From the NCBI GenBank assembly GCA_029938605.1, contig JAOZUO010000016.1:1-38890 (forward strand): a stretch of DNA of 38,890 bases, read 5' to 3'. A program made the position numbers and the translations under genes. The notes beneath the pieces are model-generated. The model was not told the DNA's origin. It was given only the letters and a program-made list of their open reading frames with translations, and ran no database searches. This document shows positions 10,201-18,493 of this stretch, piece after piece (position 1 is the stretch's first letter; each line of letters opens with the position of its first letter). This stretch comes from Deltaproteobacteria bacterium (GTDB lineage: Bacteria > Myxococcota_A > Polyangia > HGW-17 > JAJRWW01).

Positions 10201-10814
10201 TGCGCCACCACCGCCGCGAGCTCCTCCAGATCATACAGCGAATCCACCAGCCCCGGATCCCCGCGCAGCACGGAGGCGGCAGCCTCAGCGATATCTGAGC
10301 GACAGACCGTCCCGCTGGCAGAGGTTATCGTCTGGTGGGCCACCGCCAGGAGATCCCCCGTCTGATCGTTACGCAGCCGCACCTCCAGCAGATCCGCCAG
10401 GTGCAGGATCCCCGCCGGGGTGGAGATCCGGTCTCCCCCCTTGCCGTGGGGATACCCCTTCCCGTCGTACCGTTCATGGTGGTCCATCAGAGCCGACAGC
10501 ATCGGGCGAAAAGGCTCGAATGGCTGCAGGATGTGCACACCCTCGAACACGTGCTTCACCGCGTCGGGACTGACCCCACCGGCGGTGGCAAGGTGCACCG
10601 TATGATGACGCAGCCCGATACCGCCGATGTCGTGGAGAAGGCCGGCGTGAAAGAGTCGGCCGGGAGCCGGCAAAGCCAGCGCCTCCGCGATACGGTGGCT
10701 CAGGATCCCCACCCGCCACGCGTGGTGCAGCTTCTCTCCTTCGTCCAGATCCAAAGAGAGGGCCAGCGCACGTAGCAGATCATTGTACAGTCGGGATCTT
10801 TGGCCTTGAGGCAT
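7227..10814 (-). CDS. multidomain sensor kinase: two HD-GYP domains, PAS, GAF, HisKA, HATPase, pseudo-receiver
   Basis: A 1,195-aa protein from the ATG at 10814, which has GGAG 10 bases upstream. An in-frame start at 10892 would add 26 residues but has a poor site. Order: HD-GYP 1 (~20-185; HD at 61-62, then HHERYDGKGYP), HD-GYP 2 (~225-395; HDVGK at 275-279, HHEHYDGTGYP at 328-338), PAS (~555-665), GAF (~685-825), HisKA with phospho-acceptor H855, HATPase (N974, DRGPG, GAGLGL), and a C-terminal receiver-like fold (~1080-1195). In that last domain the phospho-acceptor position is not Asp, so it looks inactive. Both HD-GYP domains keep the GYP motif, so cyclic-di-GMP hydrolysis is possible. 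No membrane segment is visible; it is probably cytoplasmic. It heads the five-gene operon. Confidence 0.9.
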   Translation of the reverse strand: MPQGQRSRLYNDLLRALALSLDLDEGEKLHHAWRVGILSHRIAEALALPAPGRLFHAGLLHDIGGIGLRHHTVHLATAGGVSPDAVKHVFEGVHILQPFEPFRPMLSALMDHHERYDGKGYPHGKGGDRISTPAGILHLADLLEVRLRNDQTGDLLAVAHQTITSASGTVCRSDIAEAAASVLRGDPGLVDSLYDLEELAAVVAQISYRPPELDRLTTVEMLSQLFWLFARIIDAKHTYTAGHTLRVAYYAVRIAGDLQSDQLNRWDVLWAALLHDVGKLGVPRNLLEKPGKLTELEWQAVRKHANDTIEIIGSISDLSSLGYAAASHHEHYDGTGYPRQTAGEDIPLIGRILAYADAYDAMTSDRAYRRSLPHAEAMRRLRKGVGSQFDPHLAEVALSTLEHHGVATAALPTNMEEFHEFFLTDTFDLQPGSTSQAASQVVRPVGRGVLLLELEPWQAVTLSEDLEILAGRRPLEQLISTVSASSILEFLDDDGGRYLREMTQILKEGEVVTRYLFAPSGKPLEVIISRRSGGFTLLYRTAENRLQSIKRMALFYRNFLNSAEAVCFLDMEFRILDVNRTFLNLYGYKLKEVVGTSPMDLLLESDSQDHGLPFRPGVESHVASWSGEMVHRDQAGEPVDVHVTVTAIRDAKGTNTGYIMHASDIRERKRSEARMAALNRCLLGLGPDFQQNVQRILETLGSGLGALSLVYRHLDGGTLSPVARWGRGVSSTPVDVQGTDLCEVILRDNASETVVMSYPQFSLRSAPMESADLDQPSLYLGRITRLGDLPVGVVSALFDKSRGVTAEERDFFGSLASALSTEESRRAADEGLRVANRELERLSRRKSELVAITSHDLKSPLAAMIGYADLLGEGLPDIEPERSERYLQRITAAGNKLLGLIDDILDLERLESGSLELTQTPASLPVVLQECLEINRSVAREHGITLAFHTQGQVDRMSLDVVRMEQVFNNLLSNAIKFSPTGGAIEVTLDGSQTGVVQVRVCDRGPGIPQEALQTVFDRYYQATSARPRAGGSQGAGLGLNIVRYIIEKHGGRVWAQNRDGGGARFTVELPVPEAVQIPVVLLVDADGATARAVGPILGARQVDWAAAQGPQEAAQLFGEGQTQLVFIHAAVADDLSPQLERMARASRAPVLVLLLEEIMDPPPPFDHALSLPVLASEVHELLEEVRLEHRPGGK

Positions 10815-11206
10815 CGTGTATTTGCTCCACTGCTTGACAGCACTCGGAAGCAAAGCAGGATCCGTACCACTCGCACATGTAATATTCCACAAGCACTATG
10901 CGTGGTTTTCTTGTGACTATAGTGAAAATACTAAGGAATATCTTGCCACAAACGTCTCATAACTCGAGCATTCAGTGTCTCTACCGAGACAAATGGTGTC
11001 CCATACAACTGGAAATGAGACACGAAATCGACTACTAAATAGACCGGAGATCATGCAACCCAGCCAGTGCATTACCTAGGGATCAGTCGCTTGCTCCACA
11101 GGCGGAACCGGGAGGCACAAAGTTTGCACAGGCATCTCGGAAGCATTGAATCACTCAACACGGGTCGCTCTATTGCGCGCGATTCGAACCGGCAGGAGCT
11201 CATCCC
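10815..11206. promoter_or_regulatory. divergent control region between the kinase operon and the Roadblock/ODP operon
   Basis: About 390 bp separate two divergently transcribed operons. The part at 10900-11060 is markedly AT-rich compared with its surroundings, as expected for promoters. It contains several TATAGT/TATACT-like hexamers but no well-spaced sigma-70 pair that I would defend. The plus-strand side carries the sigma-54-type match listed separately. Confidence 0.5.
11113..11128 (+). promoter_or_regulatory. candidate sigma-54 (-24/-12) promoter for the Roadblock/ODP operon
   Basis: The sequence AGGCACAAAGTTTGCA matches the -24/-12 consensus TGGCACG-N4-TTGCW except at the first and seventh bases. 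The invariant GG and GC dinucleotides are exactly 12 bases apart. It lies 79 bases before the ATG at 11207. Sigma-54 control needs an enhancer-binding activator, and none is encoded in this window. This is a motif match read by eye. Confidence 0.5.
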
Positions 11207-11575
11207 ATGTCACGAACTGACGACCTAAACGCCACCCTTGCGGATCTGCAGTCCGCCTCAGGAGACATCGAGGCCTGCGCCGTCGTCTCCGAGGACGGCC
11301 TCATCATCGCCTCCTCCTTGCCCCAGACCATCCAGGAGAACCAGGTGGCCGCCATGAGCGCCGCCATGCTCTCCATGGGAACCCGCACCGCCGTCGAGCT
11401 AAAACGGGGAGAGCTCAAGCAGCTCTTCGTCAAGGGCGCAAATGGTTACGTGCTCATCATGAGCGCCGGGCCCCACGCCGTGCTCCTGGCCCTGGCCCGC
11501 TCCGACGCGAAGCTCGGGCTCATCTTCCTGGACGCCTCCCGCGCCGCCGACCGCGTTCGGGACATCATCTCCTGA
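11207..11575 (+). CDS. Roadblock/LC7 domain protein
   Basis: A 122-aa single-domain protein with AGGAG 8-9 bases before the ATG. The entire length fits Roadblock/LC7: an N-terminal helix, the strand pair ACAVVSEDGLIIASSLP, a long central helix rich in Ala/Met, and two more strands around YVLIMSAGPHAVLLALA. In bacteria such proteins act as homodimeric scaffolds or GTPase-activating partners (MglB). It is the first gene of a plus-strand operon and sits 26 bp before the ODP-like gene. It is distinct from the Roadblock protein of the opposite operon, so the locus holds two. No MglA-like GTPase is visible in the window; the ParA-like ATPase may be the partner, which is inference. Confidence 0.85.
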   Translation: MSRTDDLNATLADLQSASGDIEACAVVSEDGLIIASSLPQTIQENQVAAMSAAMLSMGTRTAVELKRGELKQLFVKGANGYVLIMSAGPHAVLLALARSDAKLGLIFLDASRAADRVRDIIS

Positions 11576-11601
11576 TCCCCCAACAGCCTACGGAGCGACC
11601 C

Positions 11602-12348
11602 ATGATCACGCTTTATGCAAACGACACCCATCGCAACGTGCTGTATCACGACCTGGGATCGGGACACATGGTCCAGTCCAATCAGCACGTAATCGTGGAC
11701 GGACAAGAGGGGATCCTGCTGGATCCCGGAGGCCACAAGGTCTACTCGGCGCTGTTCGCCCAGCTCTCCGAAGTACTCACCCCCACGGGGCTCAAGCATA
11801 TCTTCTTTTCGCACCAGGATCCGGACATCATCGCCGCGGCCAACGGCTGGCTCATGGTCACCGACGCCCAGGCCTACCTGTCGGCCCTGTGGATGCGGTT
11901 CATTACGCACTTCGGCGTGGACGAGCTCGCGATCAAGCGCATCACGCCCATTCCGGATGAAGGAATGAAGCTTATGGTGGGATCCACCGAGCTCCTCGTG
12001 ATCCCGGCCCACTTCCTCCACTCATCCGGAAACTTCCAGATCTACGATCCGGTCTCCAAGATCCTGTACACCGGTGACCTCGGCGCCTCCCTGGGAGCCG
12101 ACTACCAGGAGGTGTCGGACTTTGACGCCCACATCCAGTATATGGAGGGGTTCCACAAGCGGTACATTCCCTCCTCGGTGCCCCTGAAGATGTGGGCGGC
12201 CATGGCCCGCACCCTCGACATCGACCGCATCGCCCCCCAGCATGGCGCCATGATTTCCGGAGATGACGTGGGCCGCTTCATCGACTGGATCGACAACCTG
12301 AGCTGCGGCGCCGAGCTCATGGGCGACCAGTTCATCGTCCCCTCCTGA
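11602..12348 (+). CDS. ODP-like di-iron metallo-beta-lactamase-fold protein
   Basis: A 248-aa protein with the metallo-beta-lactamase fold seen in flavodiiron proteins and in ODP (oxygen-binding di-iron protein). Candidate metal ligands are in the right order: H71-x-D73-x-D75 (motif SHQDPDI), H137 or H140, D159 (motif YTGDLG) and H214 (motif PQHG). The HxD/ExD pattern and the absence of a flavodoxin domain favour ODP, an oxygen or peroxide sensor known in chemotaxis systems, over a hydrolase or NO reductase. A GGAG site precedes the ATG. It follows the Roadblock gene directly and faces the HD-GYP kinase operon, so it may supply a redox input. That link is inference. Confidence 0.8.
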   Translation: MITLYANDTHRNVLYHDLGSGHMVQSNQHVIVDGQEGILLDPGGHKVYSALFAQLSEVLTPTGLKHIFFSHQDPDIIAAANGWLMVTDAQAYLSALWMRFITHFGVDELAIKRITPIPDEGMKLMVGSTELLVIPAHFLHSSGNFQIYDPVSKILYTGDLGASLGADYQEVSDFDAHIQYMEGFHKRYIPSSVPLKMWAAMARTLDIDRIAPQHGAMISGDDVGRFIDWIDNLSCGAELMGDQFIVPS

Positions 12349-12498
12349 TCCGCCTTTGCCCATTTTCGCAATCTTCTTCGAACAGTACACTTTCCCCTCG
12401 ATCGCAGTGGCCCGACTCCCTATAGTACGCGTCAATCAGTACCCCAAACGAGCGCCCACAGCGCCCACCTGAGCTCCGCCGACTGCGAGGAGGATCCC

Positions 12499-14553
12499 GT
12501 GGCCAACCAAAACATCGACCTGACCTGCGTGAACACGATCCGAACCCTGGCCATGGACGCCATCCAGGAGGCCAACTCGGGGCATCCCGGGGCGCCCATG
12601 GGATTGGCCCCGGTGGGCTATGCCCTCTGGAACCGCACCCTGCGCTTCGATCCGGCGGATCCGCTGTGGCCCAATCGGGATCGCTTCGTCCTCTCGGCGG
12701 GGCACGCCTCCATGCTGCTGTACTCCCTGATCCACTTGAGCGGCGTCAAGGAGGTGGACGCGAGCGGTACGGTCACCGCGGCCGACGCCCTCACCCTGGA
12801 TGACATCAAGTCCTTCCGGCAGCTGGACTCCAAGTGCGCCGGCCATCCGGAGCTCGGGCTGATCACGGGCATAGAGACCACCACCGGCCCCCTGGGCCAG
12901 GGCGTCTCGAACTCCGTAGGCATGGCCCTGGCAGGGCGTTGGTTGGCGGCGCGATACAACCGGCCGGACTTCGACCTGTTTGACTACGATGTCTACGCCG
13001 TGGCCGGGGACGGCTGCATGCAGGAGGGGATCTCCTGCGAGGCGGCATCCTTCGCCGGTCACTTCGGCCTGTCGAACCTGTGCTGGCTCTGGGACAACAA
13101 CAAGATCACCATCGACGGCCCCACCTCCCTCACCTGGTCTGACGACGTGGCCAAGCGGTTCGAGTCCTTCGGCTGGAACGTGGTGCACGTGGCCGACGCC
13201 AACGATCTCGACGCACTGGAGAAGGCCTTCGACGCCTTCCGGGCCGAGACCCAGAGGCCGACGCTGATCCAGATCGACAGCCACATCGCCTACGGCGCTC
13301 CCACCAAGCAGGACACCTCGGGAGCCCACGGCTCCCCCCTGGGCGACCAGGAGATCGCCGGGGCCAAGGAGTTCTATGGCTGGCCCACCGACGCCCGATT
13401 CCTGGTGCCCGACGGCGTGAAGGAGCACTTCGCCGCGGGGCTTGGCGCCCGGGGATCCAAGGCGAGCACCGCCTGGAAGGACCTGTTCGACAAGTACCAG
13501 GCCGCCCACCCGGACCTGGCCAAGCAGGTGCAAAGCATCATCGACGGTACACTGCCCGAGGGCTGGGACAGGGACCTGCCCACCTTCGAGGCCGGCGGCA
13601 AGAACATGGCCACCCGGGGCGCCTCCGGCACGGTGCTCAACGCCATCGCACCCCACGTGGACTGGCTCATGGGCGGCTCCGCTGACCTGGCGCCATCGAA
13701 CAAGACCCACCTGGCCGCCGAGGACGCGGGGGTCTTCTCGTCCTCGACGCCGGGCGGACGGAACATGCACTTCGGCATCCGAGAGCACGCCATGGGCGCC
13801 ATCGCCAACGGCATGTCCCTGTGCGGCCTGCGGCCCTACGTGGCGACGTTCCTCATCTTTAGCGACTACATGAAGCCCGCCATCCGGCTGTCGGCCATGA
13901 TGGAGCAGCCGGTGATCTACGTGTACACCCACGACTCCATCGCCGTGGGCGAGGACGGCCCCACGCACCAGCCCATCGAGCAGCTTCCCATGCTGCGGGC
14001 CACGCCCAACGTGCTGGAGATTCGCCCCGCGGACGCCAACGAGGTGGCCGCGGCCTGGGCCATCGCCCTGCGCCAGACCCACCGCCCCACCTGCTTGATC
14101 CTGAGCAGGCAGGGGATGCCGGTGCTGGACCGCACCAAGTACGCGGCCCCGGCCCTGGAGAAAGGCGGCTACGTGGTGTCTGACTGCGAGTCCACGCCGC
14201 AGGTGATCCTCATGGGCACCGGCGGTGAGGTGTCGCTCTGCCTGGAGGCGGCCGAGAAGCTCACCGCCGAGGGCGTGGCTGTCCGCGTAGTGAACCTGGC
14301 CTCATGGACGCTATTCGAGGAGCAGGACGAGGCCTACCAGGAGAGCGTTCTGCCCACGGCGGTAAACGCCCGCGTGGCCGTGGAGCAGGCGGCCTCCCTG
14401 GGCTGGGAGCGATATGTAGGGCGACGGGGCGCCATGGTGTGCATGGAGTCCTTCGGCGCGTCGGCGCCGCTGCCCAAGCTGCTGGTCAAGTTCGGCTTCA
14501 CGGTGGAGCGGGTGATGGCGGCGGCAAAGGACCAGCTCGCCAAGCACAGCTAG
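12499..14553 (+). CDS. tkt: transketolase
   Basis: A 684-aa protein starting at GTG with a strong GAGGAGG site about 5 bases upstream. It transfers two-carbon units between sugar phosphates in the pentose phosphate pathway or Calvin cycle, using thiamine diphosphate. Visible signatures are the N-terminal motif SGHPGAPMG, the thiamine-binding motif beginning GDGCMQEG (~170), [10 protein letters not shown], the catalytic Glu in REHAMGA (~430), and GEDGPTHQP. Length is close to the usual ~660-680 aa. There is a 150-bp gap after the ODP-like gene, so it may have its own promoter, although I see no strong one. pgi follows 50 bp downstream and they probably form one sugar-phosphate unit. Confidence 0.95.
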   Translation: MANQNIDLTCVNTIRTLAMDAIQEANSGHPGAPMGLAPVGYALWNRTLRFDPADPLWPNRDRFVLSAGHASMLLYSLIHLSGVKEVDASGTVTAADALTLDDIKSFRQLDSKCAGHPELGLITGIETTTGPLGQGVSNSVGMALAGRWLAARYNRPDFDLFDYDVYAVAGDGCMQEGISCEAASFAGHFGLSNLCWLWDNNKITIDGPTSLTWSDDVAKRFESFGWNVVHVADANDLDALEKAFDAFRAETQRPTLIQIDSHIAYGAPTKQDTSGAHGSPLGDQEIAGAKEFYGWPTDARFLVPDGVKEHFAAGLGARGSKASTAWKDLFDKYQAAHPDLAKQVQSIIDGTLPEGWDRDLPTFEAGGKNMATRGASGTVLNAIAPHVDWLMGGSADLAPSNKTHLAAEDAGVFSSSTPGGRNMHFGIREHAMGAIANGMSLCGLRPYVATFLIFSDYMKPAIRLSAMMEQPVIYVYTHDSIAVGEDGPTHQPIEQLPMLRATPNVLEIRPADANEVAAAWAIALRQTHRPTCLILSRQGMPVLDRTKYAAPALEKGGYVVSDCESTPQVILMGTGGEVSLCLEAAEKLTAEGVAVRVVNLASWTLFEEQDEAYQESVLPTAVNARVAVEQAASLGWERYVGRRGAMVCMESFGASAPLPKLLVKFGFTVERVMAAAKDQLAKHS

Positions 14554-14603
14554 CGAGCTCATCGACTCCGCGCACCACATACAACCAGACCTGGGGAAAG
14601 TTC

Positions 14604-16271
14604 ATGCCTAGCATCCACGAAACCGTCGCTTGGAGGCAACTCGCTAAACACAAAGAGGAGCTCGAAGACGTCCACCTGCGGGACCTGTTCACCCAGGACC
14701 CGGATCGATTCGACCGGTTCTCGCTGCACCTGGACGATCTGCTGCTGGACTACTCCAAGCAGCGGATCACCGAGCGCACCCTGGAGCTCCTTACGGCCCT
14801 GGCCATGCAGGCGGCGTTGCCCACCTGGATCGAGCAGCTCTTCGGCGGACAGAAGGTAAACTGCACCGAAGAGCGCGCCGTGCTGCACATGGCCCTACGC
14901 AACCGCTCGAACCGCCCCATGGAGACAGACGGTGCGGATGTCATGCCCGGGGTGAACCGCGTGCTCGCGCAGATGCGGCGCTTTACCGACGATCTACGAT
15001 CCGGCACCTGGAAGGGACACACGGGCCGAGCCATCACCGACGTGGTGAACATTGGCATCGGCGGGTCGGACCTGGGCCCGGTCATGGCGAGCGAGGGGCT
15101 GCGACCCTACTGGAAAGACGGGCTGCGCGCCCACTTCGTCTCCAACGTGGACGCCACGCACCTGACCGAGACCCTCGGCGACCTCAACGCCGAAACGACC
15201 CTGTTCATCATCGCCTCCAAAACCTTCACCACGCAAGAGACCCTGACCAACGCCCGTTCGGCTCGGGACTGGCTGGTGAACGCACTCGGCGATGAAGCCG
15301 CCGTGGCCAAGCACTTCGTAGCCCTGTCCACCAACCAGACCGCCGTGACCCAATTCGGCATCGCCGCCGAGAACATGTTCGAGTTCTGGAACTGGGTGGG
15401 CGGCCGCTACTCCCTGTGGTCGGCCATCGGTCTGTCGCTGGCCTGCGTCATCGGCATGGATCGCTTCGAGGAGCTCCTGGCCGGCGCCCACGAGGTGGAT
15501 GAGCATTTTCGCACCGCGCCCCTGGGCCAGAACGCGCCGGTGATCCTGGCGCTGCTCGGTGTATGGAACACCAACTTCTGGGGCGCCGAGAGCCACGCCG
15601 TGCTGCCCTACGATCAGTACCTACACCGCTTCGCGGCCTATCTGCAGCAGTGCGACATGGAGTCCAGCGGCAAGACCACCGATCGCGACGGCGTCCCCAT
15701 CACCGGCTACCACACCGGCCCCGTGATCTTCGGCGAGCCCGGCACCAACGGCCAGCACGCCTTCTACCAGCTCATCCACCAGGGGACACGGCTCATCCCC
15801 TGCGACTTCATCGCCGCCGCCCAGAGCCACAACCCCCTGGGCGACCACCACGAGAAGCTCCTGGCCAACTTCTTCGCCCAGACCGAGGCGCTCATGCGCG
15901 GCAAGACCGCCGCCGAGGTGCGCGCCGAATTGCAAGCCCAGGGACTCGACCCCAAGCAGGTCGAAACGCTCACGCCCCACAAGGTCTTCAAGGGCAACCG
16001 CCCCACCACCTCCATCCTCTACCAGAAGCTCGACCCACGCACCCTGGGCCGCCTGGTCGCCCTGTACGAACACAAGATCTTCGTCCAGTCCATCCTCTGG
16101 AACATCAACGCCTACGACCAGTGGGGCGTGGAGCTGGGCAAGCAGCTCGCAAAAACCATCCTCCCCGAGCTCTCTGCCGACACCCCGGCCGACCCCGCCA
16201 CCGAAGCCCAAACCAACACCCACGACAGCTCCACCACCGGCCTGATCAACCACTTCAAGACGCTACGCTGA
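14604..16271 (+). CDS. pgi: glucose-6-phosphate isomerase
   Basis: A 555-aa protein that interconverts glucose-6-phosphate and fructose-6-phosphate. The ATG at 14604 is preceded by GGGGAAAG. A longer frame back to 14304 overlaps tkt and is not protein-like, so I reject it. Recognised motifs are [11 protein letters not shown], the catalytic Glu in [19 protein letters not shown], the catalytic His region [19 protein letters not shown] with the active-site Lys, and the C-terminal [10 protein letters not shown] tail also found in E. coli Pgi. The protein is intact. Its last 52 bp, through the stop codon, are repeated three more times downstream in the window. This gene is therefore the left border of a mosaic accessory region. 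Confidence 0.96.
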   Translation: MPSIHETVAWRQLAKHKEELEDVHLRDLFTQDPDRFDRFSLHLDDLLLDYSKQRITERTLELLTALAMQAALPTWIEQLFGGQKVNCTEERAVLHMALRNRSNRPMETDGADVMPGVNRVLAQMRRFTDDLRSGTWKGHTGRAITDVVNIGIGGSDLGPVMASEGLRPYWKDGLRAHFVSNVDATHLTETLGDLNAETTLFIIASKTFTTQETLTNARSARDWLVNALGDEAAVAKHFVALSTNQTAVTQFGIAAENMFEFWNWVGGRYSLWSAIGLSLACVIGMDRFEELLAGAHEVDEHFRTAPLGQNAPVILALLGVWNTNFWGAESHAVLPYDQYLHRFAAYLQQCDMESSGKTTDRDGVPITGYHTGPVIFGEPGTNGQHAFYQLIHQGTRLIPCDFIAAAQSHNPLGDHHEKLLANFFAQTEALMRGKTAAEVRAELQAQGLDPKQVETLTPHKVFKGNRPTTSILYQKLDPRTLGRLVALYEHKIFVQSILWNINAYDQWGVELGKQLAKTILPELSADTPADPATEAQTNTHDSSTTGLINHFKTLR

Positions 16272-16273
16272 AG
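16222..16273 (+). repeat. pgi-tail repeat, copy A (native pgi 3' end)
   Basis: A 52-bp sequence covering the last ~16 codons and stop of pgi plus two bases. Copies of the same length lie at 23667-23718, 26981-27032 and 27745-27796, all on the plus strand, differing at only a few positions. This copy is inside the intact gene, so it is probably the ancestral one. Confidence 0.9.
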
Positions 16274-16297
16274 CGCTCCTGGCAAGCCTGGCGCACG
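16274..16297 (+). repeat. 24-bp direct repeat, left copy
   Basis: These 24 bp, immediately after the pgi-tail repeat, are identical to 28019-28042, which lies inside the 3' end of the lipoprotein gene ending at 28006. Read on the minus strand both encode VRQACQER. The two copies are 11,745 bp apart and bracket the accessory region. Confidence 0.85.
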
Positions 16298-16440
16298 GAG
16301 AAATCAAAGCCGTCGAGGCCTTCGACTACCACGGGGAGTCCGGAGCGCTTGAGGTTGCGGGTGAGGCGGCGACTTTGGCGAGTGCTGTACTCATGGCGCA
16401 GCAGGTCGAGTGTGAAGTCGGAGTAGGAGTCGCCGGCGCG
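16298..16440 (-). pseudogene. istB-like (IS21 helper ATPase) fragment
   Basis: On the minus strand about 45 codons resemble the N-terminal region of IS21-family IstB. They contain an Asp-Phe-x-x-x-Leu-Leu helix followed by an Arg-rich segment (STRQSRRLTRNLKRSGLP) and then a Phe-Asp-Phe-Ser motif. The P-loop ATPase part is absent and the frame continues into the 24-bp repeat and pgi tail. This is insertion-sequence debris; the family call rests on pattern recognition of a short stretch. Confidence 0.45.
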
Positions 16441-16462
16441 ATGGGCGGGGTCGGCGCCCGGG

Positions 16463-17343
16463 GCCTTGGCACCTTCTATCAGCCCCGGATGGTGAGGTTC
16501 CCCGCTACGTGGAGCGCGAGTTTCGCCGCTTTCTGACTTGCGGCGTGCCTGCGCACGGATTTTATCGGATTCGATGTCCATCGTGCGGGCACGAGCGCCT
16601 GCTCGGGTTGAGCTGTGCCGGACGGATCTGTTCGTCCTGTTGGGCCCGACGCACCGCGGACGGCGCGGCCCATCTGGTGGATCGAGTTCTGCCGGCGGCA
16701 CCCTATCGTCAGCTCGTCTTGTCGCTGCCGTACAAGCTCCGCATCCACCTCGCGCGCGATCCCCGGTTCCTATCGGCCATGCTCGGCGGCTATCTCAAGT
16801 GCGTCTTCGCTTGGCAGCGCCACCGCGGCCGCGTCGCCGGTATCGACGATGGTCAAACAGGCGCGATCAGTTTTGTACAACGCTTCGGATCTGCGCTGAA
16901 TCTGAATGTTCACTTTCACAATCTCACGCCAGACGGATTGTTCGTGCCCAACGCTAGGGGCACCCTCTCGTTCACACCTCTGGACCCGCCCTCCAATGAG
17001 GACGTCGCCCGCCTCGGCCGCCGCGTCTTCCGAAGGCTCAACAAGATCGCATCACGACACCTTTCCCTCTACGAAGACGAGTACATCGACCCCGACGACG
17101 AACAGGGCACCTTGGACCACGCCCTGTCTGTCGCCTTGCGACCACCGGTCAGACCCCAGCGGGCCTTACCGCTCGGAGGTCTCGACCAACCAGACCACGC
17201 ATCGCCGAAAAAGGACCTTTGCACCGCCGCTGGTGGCTTCTCTCTCGCTCACGGCGCCCGACACCATGGCGAAGATTTTGGTTCACCTCCACATCCCCTC
17301 CACTCCACCACCCGTCGCTCCAACTCCCCTCCCTCATACTTAA
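16463..17343 (+). pseudogene. IS91/ISCR-family transposase, internally deleted and frameshifted
   Basis: From about 16470 the frame encodes an IS91-type N-terminus: VEREFRRFLTCGV, a zinc ribbon with RCPSCGHE and CSSCWARR, LVDRVLP, RQLVLSLP, then FVQRFGSALNLNVHFH, which is the HUH metal-binding motif. Homology stops near 17130, before the region that should hold the catalytic tyrosines. It resumes in a different frame near 17220 with LTAPDTMAKIL and TPPPVAP, the usual extreme C-terminus, ending at 17343. So the middle third is missing and the frame is broken; the element cannot make a working transposase. No other IS91 copy is visible in the window. The frame that runs on to 17555 is a read-through artefact. 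Confidence 0.8.
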
Positions 17344-17588
17344 GCGGAGGTCCAAAAGTCAGGATGGTCCCCTTTAGCCACGACCTGGGAGTGACCTCGG
17401 GAGCCCATCGCGCTATCAGCCGGCTACGGAAGCTCCTCGATCCCTACCCTGGTCCACGCGACGGTGGTTGGCTTGAGAACGACGGTCATGGGCACTACCG
17501 GTTGGCGCTGTCGGTGCGTGTGCAGTGGGAGGAGCAGGCGTCGGCGTCGCTGTGAGCGGGGCACAAGTGAGGATGGCACAGGTTAAGG
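17344..17588. other. short spacer after the transposase remnant
   Basis: About 245 bp with no supportable gene. It would hold the IS91 origin end if that had survived, but I see no clear hairpin followed by a conserved tetranucleotide. Confidence 0.3.
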
Positions 17589-18491
17589 CTATTGGGTCAT
17601 GTCGGCTGTGATGGGCGTCATGGCGGTGTCGTCGGCGAAGCTGACCCAGTCGGCGTCGAAGCGCAGGTAGGGCTCGAGGTCGGCCAACGTGATCTCGTCG
17701 GTGCCAAAAACCTCGACACCAACGCATTCGATGCCTGGCTCGAATTGGCTCCAGAACTGGAGCACCTCCTCCTGGATGGCGTCGGCTGCGTTCACCCATT
17801 CCTCGCTTCGCCGGTCCGCTCTCGGCGCTGTGACAAACAGGTGACATCGGTATTGCTCACCTTCTGGGAGCTCCTTCAATGTGCTCAGCCGTAGGTACAC
17901 ACCCTGAATCCACTGGCTGTGCTTGGAGAGCAGCTTGCTCCATCGCTTGAGGTTGCGACTTCCATCACCGCGCCAGCGCCCATCGAAGGTGCCTGGGAAG
18001 GCGGCGCGAATGTAGCGCTTGGCCAACCACTCAGCGACCAGCCGTCGCTCCTTGTCCGGAAGAAGAGCCCGTGGATTCGAGTCAGCCAGGTGCTGTCGAG
18101 GCAAGTGCCAGCGCTGGTGAACGTCGCACCTGAGGATGGTCGTGGTATCGGGCGGCGGTGCTCCGGGTGTCGAAGGTTGGGCCTGGCCAGAGGCGTCCGC
18201 CACCACAAACTCCAGACTTCGGGGATTGCGGCCCCAGGTCTGCTGCTTGTCCGGCTTGCCTCTGCCCCGTGGGACAGCCCGCAGCAGCTCGACAGTGGGC
18301 TCCTTCTCAAGTTTGAAATTGACGATGTCGCAGTCGTGACTGGTCACAATGAGCCAGTCAGTCTCTCTGAGCTGCTCGGCGATCTCGGGCGGGGCCGCAT
18401 CTCGCGCGGCCTGAAACAAAGCTGGCCCTAAGACGGCTCCCTGTCGCCATCCCAGCTCGGCGATGACGTTGGCGTCGAAAGTCCCGTTCAT
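17589..18491 (-). CDS. uncharacterised protein with SHDCDIVN motif, third gene of TIGR04255/HTH operon
   Basis: A 300-aa soluble protein that I do not recognise as a named family. The N-terminus reads as a beta-strand and turn (WRQGAVLG), followed at ~46-60 by WLIVTSHDCDIVNFK. A conserved-looking Ser-His-Asp-Cys-Asp could be a metal or catalytic centre. The remainder is mixed, with many Trp and charged residues and no membrane segment. The ATG lies two bases after the stop of the HTH gene, so the genes are coupled. Position in a three-gene accessory cassette next to insertion-sequence remnants suggests an effector of a defence or toxin-like unit, but that is inference. The gene is intact and its composition is like a real protein. 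Confidence 0.7.
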   Translation of the reverse strand: MNGTFDANVIAELGWRQGAVLGPALFQAARDAAPPEIAEQLRETDWLIVTSHDCDIVNFKLEKEPTVELLRAVPRGRGKPDKQQTWGRNPRSLEFVVADASGQAQPSTPGAPPPDTTTILRCDVHQRWHLPRQHLADSNPRALLPDKERRLVAEWLAKRYIRAAFPGTFDGRWRGDGSRNLKRWSKLLSKHSQWIQGVYLRLSTLKELPEGEQYRCHLFVTAPRADRRSEEWVNAADAIQEEVLQFWSQFEPGIECVGVEVFGTDEITLADLEPYLRFDADWVSFADDTAMTPITADMTQ

Positions 18492-18493
18492 GA

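Noticed and set aside
12436..14082. 548-codon open frame antisense to transketolase
   Set aside because: Transketolase is unmistakable on the other strand; the antisense frame is Gly/Val/His-rich with no domain, a known side effect of high GC.
14304..14603. Upstream extension of pgi
   Set aside because: It overlaps transketolase out of frame and reads as Gly/Arg-rich noise; Pgi homology begins at 14604.
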